Source: CAVPDE01 sp963707125 (lineage in GTDB: Bacteria > Desulfobacterota > DSM-4660 > Desulfatiglandales > HGW-15). Taken from it: a DNA stretch of 64,000 bases. Under the pieces are notes generated by a model. That model saw only the letters and a list, made by a program, of their open reading frames with translations. It was not told where the DNA came from and ran no database searches. The position numbers were made by a program, and so were the translations under genes. Below, piece by piece: positions 15,725 to 24,025 of this stretch. Location of the stretch: the NCBI GenBank assembly GCA_963707125.1, contig CAVPOU010000024.1, positions 186,001 through 250,000 on the forward strand, written 5' to 3'. The first letter of the stretch is position 1. Every line of letters starts with the position of its first letter.

Positions 15725-16636
15725 ATGAAGCGTTTGATGTTCCTTCTTCTTTCCCTTGTCTTCCTCTCGGCCAGCGGGTGCGCGACGACCAAGCGGCTCT
15801 ACAGCAAGATCTCCCCTGACTCCTCAGGACTCAAGAAGCGCGTCCTTTCCCTCCCGTTCTGGGATCAAGCGGGGCTTGGAGAGGAAAAGTTGGAGCAGCT
15901 GACCACGCAGTTTCTTTCTCGTCTCAACAAGGACGGCGCCTTTGTCGTTGAGAGGGGCAAGAGATCTTCGGGTGCCCCCGACAGGGTGCGGTCTCCCGAA
16001 TACGGCATTGTGACCGATCCTGAGCAGGCCAGAAGAGCCGATCAGATGGGAATGAACGTCATGCTCACAGCCGTGTTCACCCCGTTGGAAACGCAGAGAA
16101 TAAAGACCGGCATCTGGCCTTTCCGCAAAATAAAGGATGAGACGGAAATCGCCATGTACGTTAACGCCTTTGATGTCATTAACGGCACCCTTCTGGTGAC
16201 CCGTCTTGAAAGCGTGAAGATCCGGACCGCGGCGGACTTACTCGACGACGAGGAAGAGGATGCAGAACCTCAGAAACTGAAGCCTGAGATTGAGGAGAAA
16301 ACCCTCGATAAGTCTCTCTCCGAGATCGTGGACCGCCAGGCTGCTGAGGTCAGCAGCGCCCTGAGAGAGAGGCCATGGCTTGGCAGGATTATCTCTTCCG
16401 ATGCCTCAGGGACCTTCATCAATGCCGGAACTGATGTTGGCGTTGTGCCGGGAATTGTGTTCGAAGTTTTGGGAACCGGAGAAACCATCTCTTCAGTCAG
16501 TGGCCAATCCCTTGCTCTCCTCGGCTCAAAAGTAGGAGAAATCAAAGTGACTGAGGTCATGAAGGACCGGGCCCTTACCTCCGTGCAGGAAGGTTCCTCC
16601 TTCAGGGCAGGGCAAATCATCAGAATTAAGAGGTAA
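15725..16636 (+). CDS. Outer-membrane-type lipoprotein with CsgG/FlgT-like C-terminal part
   Basis: Starting at MKRLMFLLL (15725; 15710 is an alternative) the protein has a lipoprotein signal ending in the lipobox LSASGC, so it should be lipidated at Cys and face the periplasm or outer membrane. The N-terminal half resembles the nucleotide-like fold of CsgG-type proteins (LPFWDQAGL, then LTTQFLSRL); an acidic stretch (DDEEEDAE) divides it from a C-terminal domain with GRIISSDASGTFINAGTDVG, a pattern I associate with FlgT C-terminal domains. The first 25 codons of the longer frame are a GGTGCAGGGTGCA word tandem and are unlikely to be translated. Function unknown. Confidence 0.72.
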   Translation: MKRLMFLLLSLVFLSASGCATTKRLYSKISPDSSGLKKRVLSLPFWDQAGLGEEKLEQLTTQFLSRLNKDGAFVVERGKRSSGAPDRVRSPEYGIVTDPEQARRADQMGMNVMLTAVFTPLETQRIKTGIWPFRKIKDETEIAMYVNAFDVINGTLLVTRLESVKIRTAADLLDDEEEDAEPQKLKPEIEEKTLDKSLSEIVDRQAAEVSSALRERPWLGRIISSDASGTFINAGTDVGVVPGIVFEVLGTGETISSVSGQSLALLGSKVGEIKVTEVMKDRALTSVQEGSSFRAGQIIRIKR

Positions 16637-16700
16637 TGGAGTATTGGAGTACTGGAGCACTGGAGTGATGAGCAAGAGGGAATGATGGAAGAGTGGAATG
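16637..16700. repeat. Word tandem, GGAGTATTGGAGTACTGG family
   Basis: A run of near-tandem GAGTACTGGA-like words directly follows the lipoprotein stop. Related runs occur at 24036-24077, 59127-59167 and 61089-61128. The rest of the gap to recN (16701-16815) contains a short GCCTGCC...GGCAGGC palindrome and no gene. Confidence 0.6.
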
Positions 16701-16815
16701 TTGGAATAATGTGTAGAATAAATCCTGCTTATCCTGTTAATCCTGTCAAAAACTATTCTGTATTTCTGTCTGTGTGGGCCTGCCTGCCGAAGCCTCGGCG
16801 CAGGCAGGTCTGTGG

Positions 16816-18507
16816 CTAATTTGAGAGCATTTCCTTGGCATGGGCAACGGCTTTTTGGGATACCTTCTTACCGCCCAAGAGCCTGGCAATCTCCTTGACC
16901 CTCTCCTCAAAGCCGAGTTCCGAAATCACCGTGCGTGTCCGTCCCTCGACCACTTGTTTTTCGACCATGAAGTGGGTCATCCCTTTGCTCGCGATCTGAG
17001 GGAGGTGGGTGATGCACAGAATCTGATGATACCCTGCGAGGGAGCGGAGCTTGTCCCCGACGACCTCTGCAGCAGCGCCTCCAATGCCGGAATCCACTTC
17101 GTCGAAAACAATGGTCTCCACAGAAGAGGATCTGGCGAGGATGGTCTTCATGGCAAGCATGATTCTAGAAAGCTCCCCTCCGGAGGCAATCCTGGAAAGG
17201 GGTTTGAGGTCTTCGCCGACATTTGGGGAAAGCATGAACTCCACTCTGTCCAGGCCTTCTGCCTTGAGCTTTCTCATCAGTTCCTCGCGCCCCGCCTTCA
17301 GAGACTCGGAGGGGTCTTGAAACTGCACTTCGAACCGGGTCCCCCCCAGGGAAAGCAGGGCGAGCTCTTCCTTCAAGGAATCTTCAAAACGTCCGGCAGC
17401 CTGTCTTCTTTTCCCGGATAGAAGGAGCGCCTTTGAGACAAGCACCTTCTCCGCCTCTTCGATTCCGCTCTCCATCCGGCCCAGCTCTTCTTTCCTCTGG
17501 TCGAGGTTGTCCATCATCTCTGCGAGTCGGTCTTTGAGCTGAATGATCTCTTCGATGGAAGTCCCGTACTTTCTTTTCAATTTGTGGATGAGCTGAAGCC
17601 TCTCTTCCACTTCTTCGAGACGGCGGGGATCCATCACAATGCCCCTTTGAAGTTCTCTCAGTTCCATCGCAGACTCTTCGATCTCCGCTTTTGCCGAGGC
17701 CAGGGCTTTCACGGTCGCCTTTAACCTCTCTTCAAGATCAGCACCTCTTTCAAGCCTCCTCAGGCAATGCGCAAGGCTTGAAAGAACCGAGTCGTCCTTT
17801 TCATAGAGGGTCCCGTAAGCCTCTCGGACCTCTTCCATCAATTTCTCAGCATAAAGGAGTCTCTTCTTTTCAGCCTCCAAAGCCTTGTCTTCGCCCGTTT
17901 GAAGCGCCGCCTTTTCGATCTCTTCTTTCTGAAACCTTGCCAGATCCTGTCGCTCTTCTTTCTCCCGGATCTCCTTCTTCAGGGCGTCCCGCTTTTCTTT
18001 GAGAGCCTGATGCTCCTTGAATGCGTCACTGAGACTCCCTCTTTCATCCGCAAGACCGGCAAAATCGTCCAGGAGGGCCAGATGATTGTCGGGTTTCAGG
18101 AGAAGCTGGTGCTCGTGCTGACCGGAGATGCTGATCATCATCTGTCCCAGTCTCGAAAGCATTTGCAGGGTTGCCATGGAGCTGTTGATCACGATTCTGT
18201 TCCGGCCTTCCCTGGAGAGATGCCGCTTGATGAGCAGATCTCCGTGGAATGGGATATCCATTTCCTCCAGCAGCAAGCTCACGGGGGAAGGGAGAGGGAC
18301 ATGGAAGAGGGCTTCCACCCTTGCTTCATCCGCTCCGCTGCGGATGAGTTCTGCGGAGGCACGGCCTCCCAGGAGCAGGTTCACGGCATTGATAATGATC
18401 GACTTGCCGGCGCCGGTTTCTCCGGACAGAATGTTGAGGCCCGGTTTGAATTGAATCTCAAGATGCCCGATGATGGCGAAGTTGGAGATGGTGAGTTGAA
18501 CAAGCAT
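16816..18507 (-). CDS. recN: DNA repair protein RecN
   Basis: RecN is an SMC-like ATPase acting in double-strand break repair. The 563-residue product shows Walker A GETGAGKSIIINA near residue 30, a long central coiled coil rich in Glu/Lys/Leu (about 150-370), the ABC signature region ASGGELSRIMLAMK and Walker B VFDEVDSGIGG. Length matches E. coli RecN (553). It lies alone between repeats; no LexA-type operator was recognised. Confidence 0.97.
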   Translation of the reverse strand: MLVQLTISNFAIIGHLEIQFKPGLNILSGETGAGKSIIINAVNLLLGGRASAELIRSGADEARVEALFHVPLPSPVSLLLEEMDIPFHGDLLIKRHLSREGRNRIVINSSMATLQMLSRLGQMMISISGQHEHQLLLKPDNHLALLDDFAGLADERGSLSDAFKEHQALKEKRDALKKEIREKEERQDLARFQKEEIEKAALQTGEDKALEAEKKRLLYAEKLMEEVREAYGTLYEKDDSVLSSLAHCLRRLERGADLEERLKATVKALASAKAEIEESAMELRELQRGIVMDPRRLEEVEERLQLIHKLKRKYGTSIEEIIQLKDRLAEMMDNLDQRKEELGRMESGIEEAEKVLVSKALLLSGKRRQAAGRFEDSLKEELALLSLGGTRFEVQFQDPSESLKAGREELMRKLKAEGLDRVEFMLSPNVGEDLKPLSRIASGGELSRIMLAMKTILARSSSVETIVFDEVDSGIGGAAAEVVGDKLRSLAGYHQILCITHLPQIASKGMTHFMVEKQVVEGRTRTVISELGFEERVKEIARLLGGKKVSQKAVAHAKEMLSN

Positions 18508-18570
18508 TCTAGATCAATGCGAGCCTTAGAGAAGGAGAATGCAAACGGTTTAGTGGTTTCTCTTCAATCA

Positions 18571-18720
18571 AATCCGAAATCCGAAGCACGAAATCCGAAA
18601 CAATATACAATGACCAAAATTCAAATGACCAAAACTGTAAGCCGATGGGTTTCTGTTTTGAACATTGGAGCATTTGTGCTTTGAATTTGTTTCGGATTTC
18701 GGATTTCGAGCTTCGGACTT
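18571..18720. repeat. Hairpin repeat, CCGAAATCCGAAGC family (complete)
   Basis: The left arm has near-tandem CGAAATCCGAAGCACGAA words (18571-18600) and the right arm their complement (18685-18716), with an AACATTGGAGCATTTGTG segment between. The copy at 49103-49240 is closely similar. The element lies between recN and pilB. Confidence 0.7.
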
Positions 18721-18725
18721 TTTTC

Positions 18726-20570
18726 TTACAATTGTTCCCACGTCACTCTCAGCACTTCCTGGTAGGAGGTCTTCCCGTCCATAAGCTTCTTGATCGCGTT
18801 TTCTCTCAGGGTAATCATGCCCTCTTTTCTGGCCTGGTCACGGAGGGATTCCACATTGCATTCCGAAGTGATGAATTTTCTGATCGACTCCGTCACAGGG
18901 AGAACCTCGTAGATCCCGCCGCGGCCCACGTATCCCGTCCCCCTGCAACGCATGCACCCTTTTCCCCGCTGGAGCTCGACAATCCCTTCTTTCCCGAGGT
19001 CAAGGCCCATCGTGACCAGCTCCCCATGCTCCACGTCAAACGATTCGGTGCAGTAAGGGCAAACCTTTCTGACGAGGCGCTGAGCCAGGATGCCCACCAG
19101 GGTCGCCTGAATCAGGAAGGAGGGAACGCCCAGGTCAAGAAGCCGCGTAATGGCGGAGGGGGCGTCGTTCGTGTGGAGGGTGGAAAGAACGAGGTGCCCT
19201 GTCAGGGCGGCCTGGATCGCGTTTTCAGCCGTTTCCACATCCCGCATCTCACCGATCATGATGATGTCCGGGTCCTGTCTTAGGATATTTCTGAGAATGG
19301 AGGCGAAGGTGATCCCGATCACGGGCTGAACCGCGATCTGATTGAAATCCTCGTGGATCATTTCAATGGGGTCTTCCACGGTCGTGATGTTGATATCAGG
19401 GGTTGAAAGATTGCGCAGCGTCGAATAAAGAGTTGTGGACTTTCCACTCCCCGTAGGCCCGCAAACCAGCACGATCCCGTGGGGCATGCTGATCATTTGC
19501 TGATACCGGATGAGGTCCATGGCCGTGAAGCCCAGGTTTTCAAGGTTCTGGAACAGGACGTCCGGGTCCATGATTCTCATGACCAGTTTTTCACCAAAGG
19601 CGACAGGGATAGAGGAGACACGGATCTCGGCTTCTACCCCTTGCTTCTCCATCTTGATGCGGCCGTCCTGAGGCCTTCTCTTCTCAGCCATGTCCAGCCG
19701 GGCAATGTTCTTGATTCTGCTCACCACCGCGGAATGGACATTCTTCGGGATCTCGTAAATCTGGTGCAAGGTGCCGTCAATTCTGAACCGCACAATGCTC
19801 TTGTCCCTTTTCGGCTCAATGTGAACATCGCTCGCTCTCTGGTCAAAGGCATAGCTGAAAAGGTGGTCCACCGCATTGACGATGTGCTGGTCATTCGACG
19901 GAAGCTCATCCGATGTCCGCAGCCGCACATACTGCTCCAGGTTCCCCAGATCGACCAGCGGAGTGCCGAACTGATGTTCGGCAGCCACGATGGAGCGCTT
20001 GAAGCCGAAGAATTCATTGATCAGCTTGATGATGTCCGACTTGGGGGTGACCACGGTTTTCACTTTAAGGTGGCTCACCTGGGCGATATCGTGGATGACT
20101 TCCGTGTTAAAGGGATCAGGTGTCGCGATGGTCAGATATCCGTCTTCCAGTTGAATGGGAAGCACAAGATGCTTCCTGGCAAAAGTGTGAGGAATCGTGG
20201 TGGTGACCAGGTTGAGATCCAGCTTCAGAGGGTCGATTTTTCTGTAGGGAACCTTCCATGCTTTGGCCAGGGCCTGGAAAACAGTCTCCTCATCCAGACT
20301 CTTTGCCGGATCATCGGCTCTATCCATCTGAAGGGAACTGATCACGTCGATGATCGTGACCGGATTTCTGATTCGCGCTTTAGAGGTTGCCGAGGCCTGC
20401 CTCATGGCCCGGATGTGCTCCAGTTTGATTGTGAGGCGGTCCTTCTTGGCCATGATCTCTTTTCTCTGGCTTTCGGAGATGAGGCCGAACTTCAGAAGAA
20501 TCTTGCAGACATTGTCTGGTGCCAATCTTTCGGAGCTACTCAACATTCCTGTTTTTTCCCGCTCTGCCAA
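18726..20570 (-). CDS. pilB: Type IV pilus assembly ATPase PilB
   Basis: PilB powers pilus extension at the inner-membrane base. The 614-residue protein has an N-terminal MshEN/GspE-II region (about 15-190), Walker A GPTGSGKSTT, the acidic Asp box, Walker B (PDIIMIGEMRD), the His box (TGHLVLSTLHTND) and a zinc-binding pair CPYC...CMRC in the C-terminal domain. Length and zinc motif favour PilB over the retraction ATPase PilT. It is intact, unlike several other pilus genes here, and is separated from the minor-pilin operon by a toxin-antitoxin pair. Confidence 0.93.
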   Translation of the reverse strand: MAEREKTGMLSSSERLAPDNVCKILLKFGLISESQRKEIMAKKDRLTIKLEHIRAMRQASATSKARIRNPVTIIDVISSLQMDRADDPAKSLDEETVFQALAKAWKVPYRKIDPLKLDLNLVTTTIPHTFARKHLVLPIQLEDGYLTIATPDPFNTEVIHDIAQVSHLKVKTVVTPKSDIIKLINEFFGFKRSIVAAEHQFGTPLVDLGNLEQYVRLRTSDELPSNDQHIVNAVDHLFSYAFDQRASDVHIEPKRDKSIVRFRIDGTLHQIYEIPKNVHSAVVSRIKNIARLDMAEKRRPQDGRIKMEKQGVEAEIRVSSIPVAFGEKLVMRIMDPDVLFQNLENLGFTAMDLIRYQQMISMPHGIVLVCGPTGSGKSTTLYSTLRNLSTPDINITTVEDPIEMIHEDFNQIAVQPVIGITFASILRNILRQDPDIIMIGEMRDVETAENAIQAALTGHLVLSTLHTNDAPSAITRLLDLGVPSFLIQATLVGILAQRLVRKVCPYCTESFDVEHGELVTMGLDLGKEGIVELQRGKGCMRCRGTGYVGRGGIYEVLPVTESIRKFITSECNVESLRDQARKEGMITLRENAIKKLMDGKTSYQEVLRVTWEQL

Positions 20571-20639
20571 TAATGGACCTCCGATTCAGGAACCTTCCGG
20601 AGGCACAGGTTCCTTTGGGGTCTACTGTATTCTTTCTTC

Positions 20640-20817
20640 GTAACTGCTCAGGTGTTTAGGCTGAAGGCTGAAGTGATCTAACAGTCCTCAGCCTTTAGTC
20701 TAATAACCTATGAAGTAATCTGCCAACTCAAATGCCCGAAGTTTTGTGTGATCACGCATGATTTGTCCCTAAAAGCCTTCAGTCTTCAGCCTTCAGTCTA
20801 TTTACCTGAGTAGTTAC
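20640..20817 (-). mobile_element. 4HB-type hairpin element, 178-bp deletion form (copy C)
   Basis: The ends are GTAACTGCTCAGG and CCTGAGTAGTTAC. On the minus strand the interior encodes MRDHTKLRAFELAD, matching the start of the intact four-helix-bundle gene, before a stop; the rest of the gene is deleted and the left arm follows. Flanking 8-mers CTTTCTTC and CTTTCTTG agree at 7 of 8 positions. It lies upstream of pilB. Confidence 0.78.
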
Positions 20818-20997
20818 CTTTCTTGGTATTAATGATAATACGAGCTTGTGATTCGTGGCAACCAAAATATCCACGGGTCTCAGAATCCAGAAAAAACCTC
20901 TTAGAAATCTCGTCAGTAATAATGAAGGGCGTTAGGTGTATGGGGTGCTCGCCCGAAAGAAGGAATTAGGATTTCTGTTATGAATTGTGCTAGTATT

Positions 20998-21011
20998 TTA
21001 ACAAATGTTAA
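20998..21011. promoter_or_regulatory. Operator-like palindrome before toxin-antitoxin pair
   Basis: TTAACA-AA-TGTTAA is an exact palindrome that overlaps the downstream edge of an extended -10 sequence (TGCTAGTAT, 20988-20996) and ends 4 bp before the Shine-Dalgarno AGGAGG. This position suits autoregulation of the pair. Bases 20818-20980 show nothing coding. Confidence 0.5.
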
Positions 21012-21026
21012 CGTGAGGAGGAAATT

Positions 21027-21284
21027 ATGTCCGTTGTTTTGCAAATAAACATGCCTGAAACCGCCTTTTCTGCCATACGCAAAAACCCATCCGAATTCGC
21101 AGCCGAGATGCGGCTGGCTGCGGCCGTCAAGTGGTATGAAATGGGGATAGTATCCCAGGAAAAGGCGGCGGAAGTGGCCGGCTTGAGCAGAGCAGACTTT
21201 ATCTTTTCCTTGGCCCGCTTCGAGGTGTCCCCCTTTCAGTATACTGTGGAAGAAATAGAAAACGAGCTTCGCGATGCCGATTAG
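21027..21284 (+). CDS. UPF0175 family antitoxin-like protein
   Basis: The 85-residue protein has the UPF0175 pattern: an N-terminal strand, EMRLAAAVKWYEMGIVSQEKAAEVAGLSRADFI (a helix-turn-helix-like core) and a C-terminal amphipathic tail (PFQYTVEEIENEL). It has a strong AGGAGG site 5 nt before ATG and overlaps the following DUF3368 gene by 11 nt. UPF0175 proteins accompany DUF3368 PIN-like proteins as antitoxins; the HTH suggests it also represses the operon through the palindrome upstream. Confidence 0.88.
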   Translation: MSVVLQINMPETAFSAIRKNPSEFAAEMRLAAAVKWYEMGIVSQEKAAEVAGLSRADFIFSLARFEVSPFQYTVEEIENELRDAD

Positions 21285-21762
21285 CCGCGTGATCATGAAC
21301 GCTTCTCCCATCATCTGTATGATGAAGGCGGGAATAATTGAAGTCCTTCCTGCTTTGTTCAAAGATATCGTGGTCCCGCAAGAGGTGAAGAGAGAAATCC
21401 TAGTCAGGGGAAGGACCGATCTGAAGGGAGAGGTGTTGGCTTCGTACCAGTGGATAAGACTCGTTAATGATATCGTCGTCGCCCCTCAAGTGGCCTCATG
21501 GGATTTAGGTCAAGGCGAGAGCACGGTGATCTCTTTTGCCCTGGACAATCCCGACTTCTGGACTGTAATTGATGACCGCGAAGCCAGACGTTGCGCTACT
21601 GCGCTTCACTGCCGCCATACCGGGACCCTAGGAATCATAGTCCTGGCCAAAAGAAGAGGGATCATCCCTTCGATTAGGGGATATATAGAGAGGCTGAAAG
21701 AGGCCGGTTTGTGGTTGTCCGACGAGCTGGTTGATCAAGTCTGTCGGAAATCAGGAGAATAG
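21274..21762 (+). CDS. DUF3368 PIN-like toxin
   Basis: The 162-residue protein has the DUF3368 features: VIMNASPIICM at the start (Asn where classical PIN nucleases have Asp), VVPQEVKREIL, DLGQGESTVISFAL and VIDDREARRCA, followed by TGTLGIIVLAKRRG. The conserved acidic residues fit a PIN-type metal-dependent ribonuclease. It is translationally coupled to the UPF0175 gene. Together they are a probable type II toxin-antitoxin module between pilB and the pilin operon. Confidence 0.87.
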   Translation: MPISRVIMNASPIICMMKAGIIEVLPALFKDIVVPQEVKREILVRGRTDLKGEVLASYQWIRLVNDIVVAPQVASWDLGQGESTVISFALDNPDFWTVIDDREARRCATALHCRHTGTLGIIVLAKRRGIIPSIRGYIERLKEAGLWLSDELVDQVCRKSGE

Positions 21763-22208
21763 GAACAGTGGGAGCAGAATTCTGTCTAAGATATAGATCA
21801 CTCCACGATTTGTAGAATCTGGAGAAGGGCCTCTTCAACCATGTCGAAGAACAAGATCGGCCACCGCTTTTTGTTCTTGCTGTGCTCATCCAAAGGTGAT
21901 AGAGATTTCCTTCACAACTAAACCTTGATGCATTCGTAAACACTGATGTCCTAGGTTCCAGCCGCCTTCACAAGCGAAAACGTAATCGCGCACTTCATGT
22001 GCGCCCTCAAGCGGGTGGAGAAAAACCCTGTAAGCGCTCAACTTATAGATAGCCAGTCGGTTTCCCACTAGATGTAGGGGAGGGCTTTACTTGTCCCGCC
22101 ATAGCCTTGGCGAAGGCGGATGCCCTCCCGGATGCGGGCGGGAATTAATCCCGCCCCTACGAGCATATTTTCACGGCAAGAAACCTTCAAGACTTGGAGG
22201 GGATGGCC
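21763..22208. other. Gap without convincing gene
   Basis: No reading frame here has recognisable features. A 60-residue minus frame at 21886-22068 was considered and not accepted. Near 22078-22160 there are small palindromes based on GGCGGGAATTAATCCCGCC. A GC-rich Shine-Dalgarno (TTGGAGGGG) precedes the pilin gene. Confidence 0.5.
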
Positions 22209-22781
22209 ATGAAGAGACTGCAAGGTTTACCCGCCAGGTTTAAGGCGGGTTTCACTAAGCTCGAACTTTTGGTTGCCATGTCCATCATGGCCATCTCTGC
22301 CAGCCTTGCTACGCCCGGGTTCATGAGTTGGCTCCCGAACTCTCGGTTGAAGGGCGCTGCCCGGGACCTCTACTCCAACCTCGTGCTCGCAAAATCAGGC
22401 GCGATCAGGGACAGGGGCGAATGGGCTGTCAAATTCGATGCAAGTGGGAACAGCTATCAGGTTGTCAGCGGGGGCTTGGATGGAATTTATTCCACCACCG
22501 ATGATAACGTGGTGCTGAAGACAGTGAGCCTTCCTGCCTACGGAAGCGGTTTGAGCTACGGCCCGGGAAGCGCACCAAGAAAGGTTGGCCAGAACGAACC
22601 GATTGGGGACAGCGTGTCTTTCCCAGGCAACCGCGTAGTCTTCAACTCCCGAGGCATGACCACCGGCACCTTGGGCGGCTATGCCTATCTCCGGAATAAC
22701 CGGAACGCTTGTTATGCCGTGGGGACATGGTCCTCGGGAATCGTGGTGCTCAGAAAATGGAACGGCTCAGCCTGGGAATAA
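22209..22781 (+). CDS. Minor type IV pilin, FimT/GspH-like
   Basis: The 190-residue prepilin has leader MKRLQGLPARFKAG, a cleavage site Gly-Phe and the mature N terminus FTKLELLVAM with Glu5, followed by the usual hydrophobic helix and a GspH/FimT-like globular domain (LPNSRLKGAARDLYSNLVLAK). A palindrome TTTACCCGCC...GGCGGGTTT (22226-22252) forms the leader end and supplies the Ala-Gly-Phe of the processing site. Such minor pilins prime assembly of the pilus tip. The sequence is closely related to the protein encoded at 23396. Confidence 0.85.
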   Translation: MKRLQGLPARFKAGFTKLELLVAMSIMAISASLATPGFMSWLPNSRLKGAARDLYSNLVLAKSGAIRDRGEWAVKFDASGNSYQVVSGGLDGIYSTTDDNVVLKTVSLPAYGSGLSYGPGSAPRKVGQNEPIGDSVSFPGNRVVFNSRGMTTGTLGGYAYLRNNRNACYAVGTWSSGIVVLRKWNGSAWE

Positions 22782-22908
22782 CAAAAATAGGAAGAAAAGA
22801 GGAAGGACACAGATTCACACGGATATACACAGAAAAAAAAGAAAAAACAGTTTCTCTCGCAAAGCACGGAGAGAACGCAGAGCCATTATTCAGACAGGAT
22901 TAACCCCA

Positions 22909-23035
22909 GTTGAATAGTCCCGCCTGCGGCGTGGCCCAGTGAAATAGCCCTTTGGGATTTCACCCCGATGGAATAGAACTGCAACAACATTCCATAGGGC
23001 AGGCGGGGTAAAAATTCAACGGGGCAGGCAGGATT
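22909..23035. repeat. Large hairpin, GTTGAATAGTCCCGCCTGC family
   Basis: Arms GTTGAATAGTCCCGCCTGC (22910-22928) and GCAGGCGGGGTAAAAATTCAAC (about 23000-23021) flank smaller hairpins such as GTGAAATAGCCC...GGGATTTCAC (22940-22962). The wider gap 22782-23395 otherwise holds an AT-rich stretch (23240-23285) and a sigma-54-type promoter. Confidence 0.65.
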
Positions 23036-23345
23036 TACGGGATAGGGGTCGCTTCAAACCCATAGATGCCCACCTTCCTCTCAGCACCTCATGCTTATTC
23101 ACTCATCAAAATGTTTCCTGGACCGTAACATAAATTTACAGTTGGAAAGTTTTTTTACAGTAGCGGCAACTTTCGCCCCTCCTGAAGTGCATAATTTTCA
23201 ATCCCCATTTTAGCTCTGTCACCCCACTCCAAAGCAAACCCATTAAAGATAAATATAATTTTATCAGATAGTTATTAATTAACATCATGGACCCATTTCC
23301 TTATCTCCGGCGAGAGAAGTCCTTAGGATTAAGGGTATGTTCCGG

Positions 23346-23362
23346 TTGGCACCCTTCTTGCT
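23346..23362 (+). promoter_or_regulatory. Sigma-54 promoter of minor-pilin operon
   Basis: TTGGCACCCTTCTTGCT matches the RpoN consensus with GG (23348-23349) and GC (23360-23361) exactly 12 bp apart. Initiation would fall near 23373, 23 bp before the pilin ATG. Pilin genes of deltaproteobacteria are commonly RpoN/PilR controlled. Confidence 0.8.
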
Positions 23363-23395
23363 CACATAGGGATAAACCTAAAGAAGGATGGAGCA

Positions 23396-24010
23396 ATGAA
23401 AAGAGAACAGGGTTTACCCGCCTTCGGCGGCGCCAGAGGCGACCGGGGCTTTACTCTGATCGAATTGATGATCACGATCATCATCCTTTCTGTTTTGCTC
23501 GGTCTTGCCATCCCGGGTTTTTCAAGATGGCTCCCGAATTACAGGCTCAGAGGCGCGGCTCGTGACATCTACTCTAATCTTCAATATGCAAAGATGACTG
23601 CCGTCAAAGACAGGGCGGGCTGTGGAGTCTTGTTCGACGTGGCCAGCAGCCGGTATCAAGTGGTCAGCTCCGGGCCAAACCGAACTTTCGAGAGTACTTC
23701 CGGGAGCGTGGGCGGGGATGATGTCGTTTTGAAAACCGTGAACTTCTCCGAATACGGCAGCGGAGTGGGTTACGGGCATGGTTCAGCAGGGGCAGCTATC
23801 GGATCTGGTTTCGACAACAACGTCACCTTTCCGGGCGATGGAGTTGTGTTTGATTCCAGGGGAATGGTCTTGAGCCCTTCTGGGGCGGCCTCTATGGACG
23901 AATATTATGTGTATGTGCAAAACAACAAAAACAACACCTATGCTGCCGGTGTCTGGAGCGCCGGAGTGATCGTCATGAGAAGATGGACAGGCTCGGCGTG
24001 GCAGCAATGA
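23396..24010 (+). CDS. Minor type IV pilin, GspH/FimT-like
   Basis: The 204-residue prepilin has leader MKREQGLPAFGGARGDRG, then FTLIELMITIIILSVLLGL with Glu5 and a hydrophobic helix. The globular part LPNYRLRGAARDIYSNLQYAK and the C-terminal WSAGVIVMRRWTGSAW mirror the pilin at 22209, so the two are paralogues. Part of the leader is encoded by a CGCCTTCGGCGGCGCC palindrome. An AAGGATGGAG site lies 6 nt before ATG, downstream of the sigma-54 promoter. It should prime pilus assembly with PilV, PilW, PilX and PilY1. Confidence 0.87.
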   Translation: MKREQGLPAFGGARGDRGFTLIELMITIIILSVLLGLAIPGFSRWLPNYRLRGAARDIYSNLQYAKMTAVKDRAGCGVLFDVASSRYQVVSSGPNRTFESTSGSVGGDDVVLKTVNFSEYGSGVGYGHGSAGAAIGSGFDNNVTFPGDGVVFDSRGMVLSPSGAASMDEYYVYVQNNKNNTYAAGVWSAGVIVMRRWTGSAWQQ

Positions 24011-24025
24011 GAGAGGATCTGAGAA

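Noticed and set aside
18645..19283. Plus-strand ORF of 212 residues
   Set aside because: It starts in the intergenic repeat and continues antisense to pilB.
21886..22068. Minus-strand 60-residue ORF after the toxin gene
   Set aside because: No ribosome-binding site or known pattern; it could be a gene relic but cannot be supported.
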